From positions 18,547 through 82,546 of the forward strand of contig VLTN01000091.1 of assembly GCA_008330645.1 (NCBI GenBank): a stretch of 64,000 nucleotides of DNA, in the 5' to 3' direction. The position numbers and the translations under genes were made by a program. The stretch is from Cafeteria roenbergensis (taxonomy: Eukaryota; Sar; Bigyra; Bicosoecida; Cafeteriaceae). Positions 55,459-64,000 of this stretch are shown in pieces; positions within the stretch are counted from its first letter, which is position 1, and every line of letters starts with the position of its first letter. The notes under the pieces are model-generated. The model worked only from the letters and a program-made list of their open reading frames with translations. It had not been told where the DNA came from and searched no databases.

Positions 55459-56001
55459 CCGAGGAGGGAACTGTGGCCGGTCGCAACCGAGGCGCCTCGC
55501 TGATTGAGCGGGCCATGTGTGGCGGAGACGGCGCCGGCGCCGCGGTTTGTGGGCGGGCGCGGGCTGGCTGGCGGGGCCTGCCCGCGTTCAGTCGGTTGCG
55601 CGTGCGAATCTGTGTTGCTTGCAGTGCCGGGGCGCGTGTGTGGCCTGCGCTGCGACGAGCCACGTAGCCACACGGCATATAGGGGAGCTGGGCAGGCGGT
55701 GGAGCGCGGGGGGCCCGGCTGCAGCGCTCTCGGCAGGTGGCGCACACGCACACTGGCAGATCAAACAATTGTTGTGGGGGGGAGGGGGGGTGGAAGAAGG
55801 GGAGTCAGTACGGCGGCGGCAACGGGAGAACACGTTCGGACACGCGACGCGGCAGGGCCGAGCGGAGTGCTTAGCCCTGCCACGCAATGCGGTGGCGCTG
55901 CGAGCGCTGCGCCGTGAAGTCTCAGTCTTTCGGCCGAAGCGCCGATCGGGGGGAGGTGAGCGCGGGAGGAGGTCCAGCGCGCCACCTGAAAGGCGCGAGC
56001 C
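55459..56001. other. Convergent 3' region, nothing recognised
   Basis: 543 bp between the UNC50 stop and the RNase T2 stop. It contains an isolated catatagggg near 55676 and a G-rich run near 55775, but no open frame resembling a protein on either strand. Confidence 0.5.
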
Positions 56002-57085
56002 TCACGCGAAGGTGGCGTTGAGGAGCGGGGCGTAAGCCTTGTTGGTGGCGGGGAAGGTCATCTGGGACGGGCAGCGGTTGGGCGTCACGGCCGGGGGGCA
56101 CGCCATGGGCTGCAGGTTGGGGGACACGCAGATGGTCACCGAGTCCAGGTTGCCCTTGGAGTCGCAGGCGATGGCGGCCTCGCCTCCGACGGCGCTGGAG
56201 ATGGTGCTGACAAAGTTGTTCGACGACACGGTGCTGCTGTCGCTGGGCAGGATGCCAGCCTGGGCCAGAGCCTGGTTGATGGAGAACTTGCTGCGGAGGT
56301 TCAGGGCGTCCTCGAAGAAGGCCTTCTGGTCGGGCACGAAGGTGCTGTTGTAGGTGGCGCAAGTGCCGTGCTTGGTCCACTCGTGGCTCCAGAAGGACTT
56401 GTCGCTGCTGGCGTAGGACGGCCAGAACTTCTCCATCTCCTGCGGCCAAGAGGATCACAGCGGGGCGGGACGGCTGGGGCGGCTCGAGGGGGGCGAGCGG
56501 GGCGATGATTCCATTTGCAAAGCGGGCCGGCTTCGGAGCGGCAAACACGCGCGCATCAGCCCGCGCTCACCGGCATGATGCTGGACACAGCGTTCTCGTC
56601 GAACTGCTCGTTGGTGCAGGTGCAGGGGTACGACCCGTCCACGTTGTCCGGCCAGAGTCCTGCGGGCGGAAGGGGCGGGGAGAGGGGCGAAGCTCGCGGC
56701 GCGGAAGGGCGCGCGAGTTGAATCGGCGACTTTCGGAGGGAGCGCGCGCGGCAGAATTGCTTGGCGCGTTCGACCGAAAGGTTCCGGGGCCAGCGGGCCC
56801 GCCCCGCCCCGCGCTGGCCACGGGCGCCACCGCCGCGGTGCCCCCGACGCGCCCCGGCACCCGGGGCGCGTCTGGGCACGAGGCGGGGGACGAGTTCGGC
56901 CGCGCAAGTTGAAGCTCACCGTGCAAGGTGAAGAAGGTCTTGCTGTACGTCGAGCAGCCGTAGTTCTGGGACATGCACTGGGTGGGCGGCCACTGCATGA
57001 CGAGCATGAAGAAGTCCCACGTGTTCTGCTTGGTGCAGGCGGAGGCCGACCCGAGAAGGGCGAGGAGGGCGACGACGGCGATCAT
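56002..57085 (-). CDS. Secreted ribonuclease T2
   Basis: Three exons (56920-57085, 56571-56659, 56002-56439) give 230 aa. Exon 1 encodes a signal peptide (MIAVVALLALLGSASA) followed by CTKQNTWDFFMLVMQWPPTQ, the usual start of mature T2 enzymes. The exon 1-2 junction completes active-site segment CAS I, HGLWPDN. Exon 3 carries CAS II, FWSHEWTKHGTCA. The catalytic His of both segments and the Glu and Lys of CAS II are present, as are the conserved cysteines. T2 RNases cleave single-stranded RNA without strong base preference in secretory or acidic compartments, often for phosphate scavenging or rRNA turnover. Donors are GTGAGC; phases agree (1, then 0). Confidence 0.94.
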
Positions 57086-57369
57086 GGGGCTCGCTCGCTC
57101 GGATGGAGTGCCTGAGATCGGGACTGCAACAGCGACCGGCGCTGCGAGTTTCCGCGGCTCTGCAGCATTGTTTGTGGCGGCAGCCTCGCGGCACGCAGTG
57201 GCGGTGTTGCAGTGTCACACACGCAGGGCCGGCGCGCGCACGCCTCGCAGCCTAGTGCAGGGGGAGCATCACCACACGGCGGGGGCGCCGCAGGCGCACC
57301 GCTCCCCGCCCGAGGCGAGGCAAGGCGCGGCGCAGACACAGGCCGACACGCGACCAGCGCCCCGCTGCC
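57086..57369. other. Tandem intergenic region
   Basis: 284 bp between the RNase T2 start and the DAHP synthase stop on the same strand; likely RNase T2 promoter plus DAHP synthase 3' UTR. Nothing else recognised. Confidence 0.45.
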
Positions 57370-59680
57370 TCAGGCGTCCGCCTCTGCCTCGCCCTCCTCG
57401 TCCGGGTCCAGGCTGGACGTCTTCCACGCGTAGGTGGCGGCGCCCTCCGTTCCCGCCGCCGTGCTGCGCAGGTAGGATGCGATCAGGAACGCGAGCTCCA
57501 TGCTCTGCGCGTAGTTGAGCCGCGGGTCGCAGTGGGTCATGTAGCGCAGCGGGAGGTCCTCCTCAGCCACGCGCGAGGGTCCGCCGGTGCACTCGGTGAC
57601 GTCCTCCCCAGTGAGCTCGAAGTGCACGCCGCCCAGGCGCGACCCGAGCTCGCGGTGCACCTCGAAGGTGTCGCGCAGCTCCGACACCACGTCGGCAAAG
57701 TCGCGCGTCTTGAGCCCCGTCACGGACGACTTGCGGGTGTTGCCGTGCATGGGGTCGCACGTCCACACCACCGGCAGGCGGGCGGCCTGCACCGCGCGGA
57801 TGAATGGCGGGAGGAGCTCGCGGACCCGGCCGGCGCCCAGGCGGGTGATGAGGACGATCTTGCCGGGCTGCTCCTCCGGGGAGGGCCAGAGCATGCGGAT
57901 GAGCGGCACCAGCTCGGCGCGCTTCATGGAGGGGCCGACCTTGACCCCGATGGGGTTGGCGATGCCGCGGAAGTACTCGATGTGCGCGCCGTCCAGGGCG
58001 CGGGTGCGGTCCCCGATCCAGAGGAAGTGGGCGCCGAGGTTGTACCAGCGCCTGGACGAGGACGAGGGCTCGCCCGCGGCGGCAGCGGCGGCGTCGGCCG
58101 CGCCCGGCGAGGAGGTGCGGGAGGCGGGCGACGTGGCGGCGGGCGGCGACGACGCCGCGGCCGCAGCGGTGGACGGCTCGCTGTCCTCCGGTGCGGGCGC
58201 GGGCGCTCCTGCGACCCCTGCCGCGCGGTCCCAGATGGAGGCCGCCGAGTCTGCGCTGCGGGTGAGCGCCTGCTCGAAGTCGAGGTGGAGCCCCTCGTGG
58301 CTGGAGAAGATGCTCGCGCGGCGCACCGCCTCCGCGCCGTCGAGGGAAGAGCCGCCGACCGTGCGCATGAAGTCCAGGGCGGAGAGGATCTCGGCGGTCA
58401 TGGCCTCGTACTTGGCCTTCTGGGCGGGGTCCTTGACGAACCCAAGCTCCCACGAGCGCGCGCGGTGCAGGTCCGAGAAGCCGCTGTCCAGCAGGGAGCG
58501 CACGTAGTTGAGCGTGGCGGCAGAGTGGAAGTAGCCGGCGAGCAGGCGCTGCGGGTCGGGCGCGCGGTCCGTGGCGTCGAAGCCGTTGACGTTCTCGCCG
58601 CGGAAAGAGGGCACGAGCCCCACTGCGAACGAGAAGGCGGGTGAGCGGGCGGACGATCGGGCGGGTGAGCGGGCGATCGGGCGGGCGGGTGAGCGGGTGA
58701 GTGGGCGGCGGTTGACGAGATTGCATCAACCGGAGAGGGGGGAGGAGCGGAAAGGCGGGAGGGCGCAGCGGGGATTGCGCGACAGCAGTGCCGCGCTAGA
58801 TCGCGCCTGCAGCGACACGTCCCTGCGGATGCAAGGCGCGGGAGCGGCGGCCTCACCTCCCTCCACGGTCTCCATGTCGGCCGAGCGCGGCTTTGAGTAC
58901 TGGCCGGCCATGCGGCCGATGCGCAGTGTCGGCATGCGCGCACCCCAGGTGAGGACCAAGGACATCTGTGCGGGCCGGCGTGTGAGGGGGAAGGGGGGAC
59001 GGAGCAGTGGCGAGAGCGGCAGCCGGGGCGCGGCGAGGGACTGGGGCAACGCGAGGTGCGACACCGCGACAGCCTCGCAACGAGCCGTGCCGCCGCGCCC
59101 GCTCACCTGCAGCAGGATCCGCAGCTTGTTCTCGATCAGGCTGCTGTTGCAGTCAGCGAAGCGCTCGGCGCAGTCGCCGCCCTGGAGCAGGAAGCGCTTG
59201 CCCTCGGCAACCTCTGCCAGCTGACGCCGCACATCGTCGACCTCCTCCGAGCAGACGAGGGGGGGCAGCGACTTGACTGCGACGTGCCGCGGGGGCGGAC
59301 CGGCGGGGTGGGGACGGGCGGGGCGGGTTTGGCGGCGGCGAGGCTGCGTCCTTGGGAGGCATTTCCGTCACCGCTGGTGCGGAAATGCGCGCACCCTCCC
59401 CAGGCCGCAGCGGCCGCCCAGCCACGGCCCACCACAGGCATCAGAGCCCGCCGAAGCCCAACAGCTGGGACACCCGGGCGCCAAGCCGCTGGTGGGGCTG
59501 CCGGCGGGTGGGCCGCACGCGCTTGCGCTTGCGCTTGCTTCAATGCTGGCCACGTCGCTGGGTCAATGCGGCCGCCTCACCCTGGGCCAGCACGGCGTCC
59601 AGAGCGGCCTTGTCAGCGTACTTGGGCTGCTGCTTGGCCTCGAATGCCCTCCAGGAGCCCGGAGCCCAGTCGTCTGCCAT
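57370..59680 (-). CDS. DHS: Class II (plant-type) DAHP synthase
   Basis: 3-Deoxy-D-arabino-heptulosonate-7-phosphate synthase joins phosphoenolpyruvate and erythrose 4-phosphate, the first step of the shikimate pathway. Four exons (59581-59680, 59107-59276, 58857-58965, 57370-58622), phases 1, 0, 1, give 543 aa. Conserved blocks in order are WAPGSWR with [29 protein letters not shown] (metal Cys), [49 protein letters not shown] (metal His), [15 protein letters not shown] (metal Glu) and THCDPRLN (metal Asp). A low-complexity Ala/Ser/Pro insertion of about 55 residues (near 58040-58220) interrupts the middle. The first ATG lies only three residues before the conserved core, so no plastid transit peptide is seen unless an upstream exon was missed. 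Confidence 0.94.
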
Positions 59681-59991
59681 GGGAGCTCGCTCGTCGGGGC
59701 GCGCGGGGCGCGGCAGAGGTGGTCCCAGCGCGCTGCAAAGAGGCGCAACACCCAATCGACGACAAAGGGCGGGCGCGCCCTAAATATTTACACGAGCACA
59801 AGGATCCGCGGTTGAAGCTCTGCAGTGGGGTCACCGACCAACGCACCGGCCGCGCCTGCGTCCCGGCCTCCCGGGAGGCAGCCCCCGAGCGCCCAGCGGA
59901 CAGCAGGCGAGTGACCCACGCGCACCGCGCCGCCAGCTCCCGCGAGCGGGCCCCGAGCCGAAGCTCTCTGAGGGCGGCGAGAGCGGGCCGA
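59681..59991. promoter_or_regulatory. Divergent promoter with AT palindrome
   Basis: 311 bp shared by DAHP synthase (minus) and the C2/EF-hand gene (plus). The perfect palindrome taaatattta at 59781-59790 is the only strongly AT-rich motif around, about 100 bp from one start codon and 200 bp from the other. It could serve as a TATA-like element in both directions. Confidence 0.5.
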
Positions 59992-62900
59992 ATGTCTGGC
60001 CGCGCGCCCCCGCGCGGGCCGCCGCCAGGGCGGGCCCCGCCGAGGGGGCCGCCTCCCGGAAGGGCTCCGCCCAGAGGCCCCCCTCCGGGACGTGCCCCGC
60101 CGAGGGGCCCGCCCCCGGGAGCCGCGGGAGGCGGCCGACCTGGCCCGCCCTCAGCGTCGCTGCCGAGCTTGCCGCCGGCCTCCAGCACCCCTGCGGCTGG
60201 ATCGGCAGCAGGGGGACCCGGCCCCTCCACGGCAGCCTCCCGGGCCCCACGGGGGGCGCCGCCGTCGTCAGTCCTTCGCGGCGCGGGGCGCGGGGTGCCG
60301 CGGCCCGCGGGACCAAGACCGGCGCCGGCCGCCGCAGCCGGGGGAGGCGCGGCGCCCGGCGCCACCAGCGAAACGAGCGCCGCCGCAGCATCGGCACAGG
60401 GCCAAGGAGCTGCGGGGGGCGCTCCCCCGCCGGGCCGCGCGCTCCCTCGCGGCCCGCCTCCCAACCGCGCGCCGCCCAAGGGCATGCCGCCAGTGCGCTC
60501 CCCTCACACCCGGGCGCCTCCCCGCGGCCCGCCTCCCGCCCGCAAGCCCCCGGCCGGTCAGCCCCCACGGACGTCCGCCACGGCCGCCGTTGCCCCTGCC
60601 GCGGACCCCAACGCCACTTCCGGCCAGCCGGCCCTGTCCGCTCAGGAGCTGCGCGCCATCGCCCCCGCCGGCGCACCCCCTCTCCGGACGCTTCAGGCGG
60701 CGGGAAAGGTTGCCCAGCGCCCGGCCGGCGCCCCGCCCGGCTGGACGCCCCCGGGCGCGACACAGCAGCAGGACTCACCCCAGCCCCAGCCCCAGCCCCA
60801 GCCCCAGCAGGGGCAGGGGCAGCAGAAGCCGGGTCCCCCGGCTGGGCCCCCTCCTGCCGGCGGCGCGCCGGTCCGCCAGCCCGCCCCCGCCACGCTGTCT
60901 CGGCCCCCGCCGCCCAAAGGCCCTCCGCCCAGCGCGGCGCCGCGGCCCCTCCCGCCGTCCCTGGCGCCCCCGCCCAACACCAGCGCCGTCGACTCGGACC
61001 GCAAGAGCCCCGCTCCCTCGCGCCCTGCCGCGTCGCCCCCCAGCCCCGCCGGCTCTGCCGGGTCGTTCGGGTCAGGCGACGGCGACGAGGACCTGGACGA
61101 GATCCCGATGGGGTCGCCGACCAAGCCGGCGGCCGCCGACGCCCCCGCTGCCGCAGGGGCCTCCACCGCGGCGGACAGCGACTCCGAGAGCGACGGGCTC
61201 CCGGCCCCGCCCCCGCCGCCGCCCGAAGGGACGGTCGGCCCCGTCGGCGGCTCCCAAGGCGCCGCGAGCGCGGCTGCGGGCGGCGCCGCGGCCGCGGCGG
61301 GCGCAGAGGAGCTCGCCCTGGCCGGCACCGAGGGCCTCGAGGCCATCGCGGCCGCCTTCCAGTTCGTGCAGGCGGGCAGGTTCACCGTGACCCTGTCGCA
61401 CGGCGACGAGATCTACAAGCCGGACAAGCGCGGGCAGTCGAGCAAGATCGACGCCTACGTCAAGTTCGAGGTGGGCCGGGGCTCGGCGCGGCCGGTGCGC
61501 GCCAAGTCCTCCACCATCAAGAACACGGGCTCGACGCCGTCGTGGGCGGACGAGGAGGTTCAGCTGGACCTGATGGACCCGCTGTCGCTGGTGCAGGAGG
61601 GCAACGTGGTGCTCAACTACGAGGTGTGGGACCGGAACATGTTCGCCGACACCAAGCTCGGGGAGGGCTCCGTGTCCGTGCTCCGGTTCTTCGCCGCGGG
61701 GGCCAAGAACCCCCGCGGGGAGGGCATGCGGCACTGGCTTCCGCTCACGCTGACGCCGTCGGGGCGCCGCGGCGGCCAGGCACAGCGGCCGCAGCCCGCG
61801 GGCAAGCTCCTGGCCACGCTGCGCTTCCAGCCCGCGCGGCCGGGGCTGCTCGTGGTGACCACCTTCTCGGCGCAGAACCTGCGCAACATGGACATGTTCT
61901 CGCAGCAGGACCCCTACGTGGCGCTGGAGCTGGAGGATCAGGTGGCCCGCGGCAGCACCGTCCCCAGGGGCGGGACGGAACCCAACTTCAGGGAGGAGGA
62001 GCTGGAGATCCGCGTCACGAGGCAGAACTGGAGCAAGCCTCTGCGCGTGGCCCTCTACGACGAGGACCCCGGGCGAGACGACTTCATCGGCGACTGCCTG
62101 CTGGGGCTGCTGGCGCTGACGTCGCTGGCGCCGGGCGGCAAGGGCGCGGTGGAGAACACGATGCAGCTGCAAGCAGGGGGCAAGGCGGCCGGCCAGATCC
62201 ACCTCGGCTTCCGCTTCTACCCCGCCGGCGAGCTGCGCCTCGAGGTCACGGAGGGCCGCCGGCTGGCAAGCCGCGAGACCGTCGGGCAGATGGACCCGTA
62301 CGTCACCATCACGCTGGGGGGCAGTCGGCACCCCGTCACGCTGCGGACCAAGACGGACTCCAGGGCGGGGTCCGACCCGGTGTGGAACGAGGTGCTCACG
62401 TTCGACGTGGTGTCCGAGCACGAGGCGCGCATCGAGGTCTGGGACTACGACGTCTTCTCGGCCGACGACGTGGTGGGGGGGGCCACCATGTCGCTGCTGC
62501 CGGTGTTCAAGGCGGGGGTGCGCGACCACTGGTTCCGCCTCGCGCTCCGCAGCCAGTGGGGCCGCGTCGAGGCGGCGGGCGAGGTTTACATCAAAGCGGA
62601 CTTTACAGGCCCCCCGGGCGTCCGCTTTCCGCAGCGGCAGCCGGACATGGACTCCTTCGACGAGTCGGAGCGAGTGGCGCGGTCGGGGGAGCGGGTGAAG
62701 GACCTCGTGGCCAAGACCTCCGGCGGGGCGGGCGACGGCACGGGACGGGACCCCACCACCGGCCGGGCCAGCACCGACGCGCCCCCCTCCTCCGGCGGGG
62801 AGTTCGACGACCAGGAGGTGGTGGACGCGTTCGCCTTCCTGGACCTCGACGGCAACCAGCACCTCAGCGCGGCAGAGCTGCGGCACGTGCTGGTGTGCAT

Positions 62901-63762
62901 GGGCGAGCTCATCACGGACGAGGAGATTGACGAGATGGTTCGGATGGTGGACGCGGACGGGGACGGGCAGATCTCGTTCGACGAGTTCCGCACCCTGGCC
63001 ATGCACCCGGACCCTGCCTCTGCCGAGTTCGACCTGCTCGTGCGGGGCGGAGACAAGGAGCCCGCCGACGTGGCGACGCGCGCCATCGAGGACCGCACGG
63101 CGGCTTCGGGCGCGGGCGGCAGGGCGCCGCCGCCGCCGCCCTCCGGCCCCGGCGCCGCGCTTGCTGCTGTGGGCAACCGCTCGGACGACGTGGCGCGCGA
63201 GAAGCTGGCGCGCGAGAAGCGGAAGAACTACCTGCAGCGCTTCGCGTCCGACCAGCGGCTCCGCGTGGCGGACCTCCAGCGAGCGTGGGAGAAGCTGCTG
63301 GCGGACCGGCCCATGCCTGCGGGCGGCGCGGCGGCCATAGCGGCCGCCGGCTGGAGCGATCTTGTCTCGTTCCAGGACATGTGCGACGTCTTTGCGGCCG
63401 AGCCCACGGGCGAAGCCAGGCAGCTCTACAACGTCTTCGTGGACCCGGACCTGGGTCGCGTGCCCCTGCGCCGGCTGCTGCTAGCGCTTTGCAGCTTCGC
63501 GGGCGCCGACCGGAGCACGCGCGTCAACCTGTGCTTCTACCTCTTCGACGACGACAAGAGCGGCACCATCGACGAGGACGAGCTCAGGGAGATCCTCCGG
63601 GCGAACCACCTTGCCTCAGACGCCTCTCAGATCGAGAGCAAGGCCAGGCACGTGCTGGCGCAGGCCGACAAGGACGGCGACGGCCAGATCGACATGGACG
63701 AGTTCGTGGTGCTCGCCAGCAAGATGCCCAACCTCCTGTTCCCCCAGCTTGCCGACGGCTGA
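59992..63762 (+). CDS. Triple-C2, four-EF-hand protein
   Basis: A single exon of 1256 codons plus stop; the ATG at 59992 ([13 protein letters not shown]) is chosen because the open frame upstream runs antisense through the DAHP synthase exons. The N-terminal 370 residues are Pro-rich with [10 protein letters not shown] repeats and a PQPQ run. Three C2 domains follow at about 460-570 ([11 protein letters not shown]), 619-710 ([24 protein letters not shown]) and 745-870 ([26 protein letters not shown]). Then come EF-hands with loops [36 protein letters not shown] and [12 protein letters not shown]; the first has Gln at the Gly position. No transmembrane helix is seen. It is likely a Ca2+-dependent membrane-binding adaptor; the Pro-rich tail could recruit SH3, WW or EVH1-type partners. 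Confidence 0.88.
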   Translation: MSGRAPPRGPPPGRAPPRGPPPGRAPPRGPPPGRAPPRGPPPGAAGGGRPGPPSASLPSLPPASSTPAAGSAAGGPGPSTAASRAPRGAPPSSVLRGAGRGVPRPAGPRPAPAAAAGGGAAPGATSETSAAAASAQGQGAAGGAPPPGRALPRGPPPNRAPPKGMPPVRSPHTRAPPRGPPPARKPPAGQPPRTSATAAVAPAADPNATSGQPALSAQELRAIAPAGAPPLRTLQAAGKVAQRPAGAPPGWTPPGATQQQDSPQPQPQPQPQQGQGQQKPGPPAGPPPAGGAPVRQPAPATLSRPPPPKGPPPSAAPRPLPPSLAPPPNTSAVDSDRKSPAPSRPAASPPSPAGSAGSFGSGDGDEDLDEIPMGSPTKPAAADAPAAAGASTAADSDSESDGLPAPPPPPPEGTVGPVGGSQGAASAAAGGAAAAAGAEELALAGTEGLEAIAAAFQFVQAGRFTVTLSHGDEIYKPDKRGQSSKIDAYVKFEVGRGSARPVRAKSSTIKNTGSTPSWADEEVQLDLMDPLSLVQEGNVVLNYEVWDRNMFADTKLGEGSVSVLRFFAAGAKNPRGEGMRHWLPLTLTPSGRRGGQAQRPQPAGKLLATLRFQPARPGLLVVTTFSAQNLRNMDMFSQQDPYVALELEDQVARGSTVPRGGTEPNFREEELEIRVTRQNWSKPLRVALYDEDPGRDDFIGDCLLGLLALTSLAPGGKGAVENTMQLQAGGKAAGQIHLGFRFYPAGELRLEVTEGRRLASRETVGQMDPYVTITLGGSRHPVTLRTKTDSRAGSDPVWNEVLTFDVVSEHEARIEVWDYDVFSADDVVGGATMSLLPVFKAGVRDHWFRLALRSQWGRVEAAGEVYIKADFTGPPGVRFPQRQPDMDSFDESERVARSGERVKDLVAKTSGGAGDGTGRDPTTGRASTDAPPSSGGEFDDQEVVDAFAFLDLDGNQHLSAAELRHVLVCMGELITDEEIDEMVRMVDADGDGQISFDEFRTLAMHPDPASAEFDLLVRGGDKEPADVATRAIEDRTAASGAGGRAPPPPPSGPGAALAAVGNRSDDVAREKLAREKRKNYLQRFASDQRLRVADLQRAWEKLLADRPMPAGGAAAIAAAGWSDLVSFQDMCDVFAAEPTGEARQLYNVFVDPDLGRVPLRRLLLALCSFAGADRSTRVNLCFYLFDDDKSGTIDEDELREILRANHLASDASQIESKARHVLAQADKDGDGQIDMDEFVVLASKMPNLLFPQLADG
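59998..60117 (+). repeat. 30-bp repeats encoding [10 protein letters not shown]
   Basis: Four tandem in-frame units at the N-terminus, with related degenerate copies further on (near 60435-60545), and a separate cccag run at about 60779-60810 encoding alternating Pro-Gln. The protein repeat is kept although synonymous bases differ, which suggests selection on the peptide. Confidence 0.8.
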
Positions 63763-64000
63763 GTGGAGGTCTCTCTCACCCGCCCCCTCCGTTCTTCCTT
63801 TTCTCTGCCCCGATGCTTCTCCCCGAGACAGGGAACGTGCGCGTGTGCGTTGCCAGTGCTTGTGCGTGTCAGCGTGCTGTTGCGTTTCTGCGAATCACGG
63901 CTGCTGGGAGTGGGGGGCGTGCATGTCCGGGCTCCCGTGGCCGGTGCACCCGGGCCGGCTCTTGCACTCGCACGGCACACTACCACGCCCGAGTGGGAAG
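63763..64000. other. 3' flank to window edge
   Basis: Pyrimidine-rich, then GT-rich sequence after the last stop codon; presumably 3' UTR. No feature recognised. Confidence 0.5.

Noticed and set aside
59056-59991. N-terminal extension of the C2/EF-hand protein
   Set aside because: It overlaps DAHP synthase exons in antisense and lacks plausible protein character; the ATG at 59992 starts the clear repeat region.

Overview
The window is a compact piece of nuclear DNA from a GC-rich unicellular eukaryote, an alga or another protist. The evidence is spliceosomal introns throughout (mostly GTGAG donors and CAG acceptors), eukaryote-only domain sets (AWS/SET/post-SET, ferlin, UNC-50, CK1, PP2C, FKBP), strong G/C third-position bias and no bacterial operon signals. 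A plant-type class II DAHP synthase fits a shikimate-competent lineage. I cannot name the species. I resolve 17 protein genes by joining open frames across introns whose phases agree on both sides; no RNA gene or CRISPR array is supported.

Layout. 0.4-7.4 kb (-): ankyrin gene with 23 internal exons, each exactly one 33-codon ankyrin repeat (one is frameshifted), most in 278-bp units whose introns are nearly identical while the exons vary. 8.0-9.3 kb (+): secreted acidic protein. 9.6-13.0 kb (-): protein with a 45-bp minisatellite and a frame break. 13.2-16.6 kb (+): disordered Arg/Pro protein. 17.0-19.4 kb (-): EF-hand protein. 20.0-26.9 kb (+): N-myristoylated CNB-kinase-PP2C fusion. 27.4-36.1 kb (-): giant ferlin. 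37.5-39.5 kb (+): IQ-WW-SAM-FKBP fusion. 39.9-42.0 kb (+): casein kinase 1. 42.5-43.4 kb (-): small ankyrin protein. 43.6-44.8 kb (+): ketohexokinase-like PfkB kinase. 45.1-46.9 kb (-): second one-repeat-per-exon ankyrin gene, a paralog of the first. 47.3-54.4 kb (-): SET2-like methyltransferase fused to a cyclin-like region and a CDK-like pseudokinase. 54.6-55.5 kb (+): UNC-50. 56.0-57.1 kb (-): RNase T2. 57.4-59.7 kb (-): class II DAHP synthase. 60.0-63.8 kb (+): three-C2/four-EF-hand protein.

Genes alternate strand almost strictly, giving seven head-to-head pairs with short shared promoters. There is no single pathway, but Ca2+ and membrane signalling recurs (ferlin, C2/EF-hand protein, EF-hand protein, IQ protein, lipid-anchored cyclic-nucleotide kinase). 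The most unusual items are the homogenised ankyrin exon array with mosaic variable positions, its unexpanded paralog sharing a 38-residue tail, and three multidomain fusions (CNB-kinase-PP2C, IQ-WW-SAM-FKBP, SET-cyclin-pseudokinase). Exon boundaries come from splice motifs and frame continuity only; no transcript data were available.
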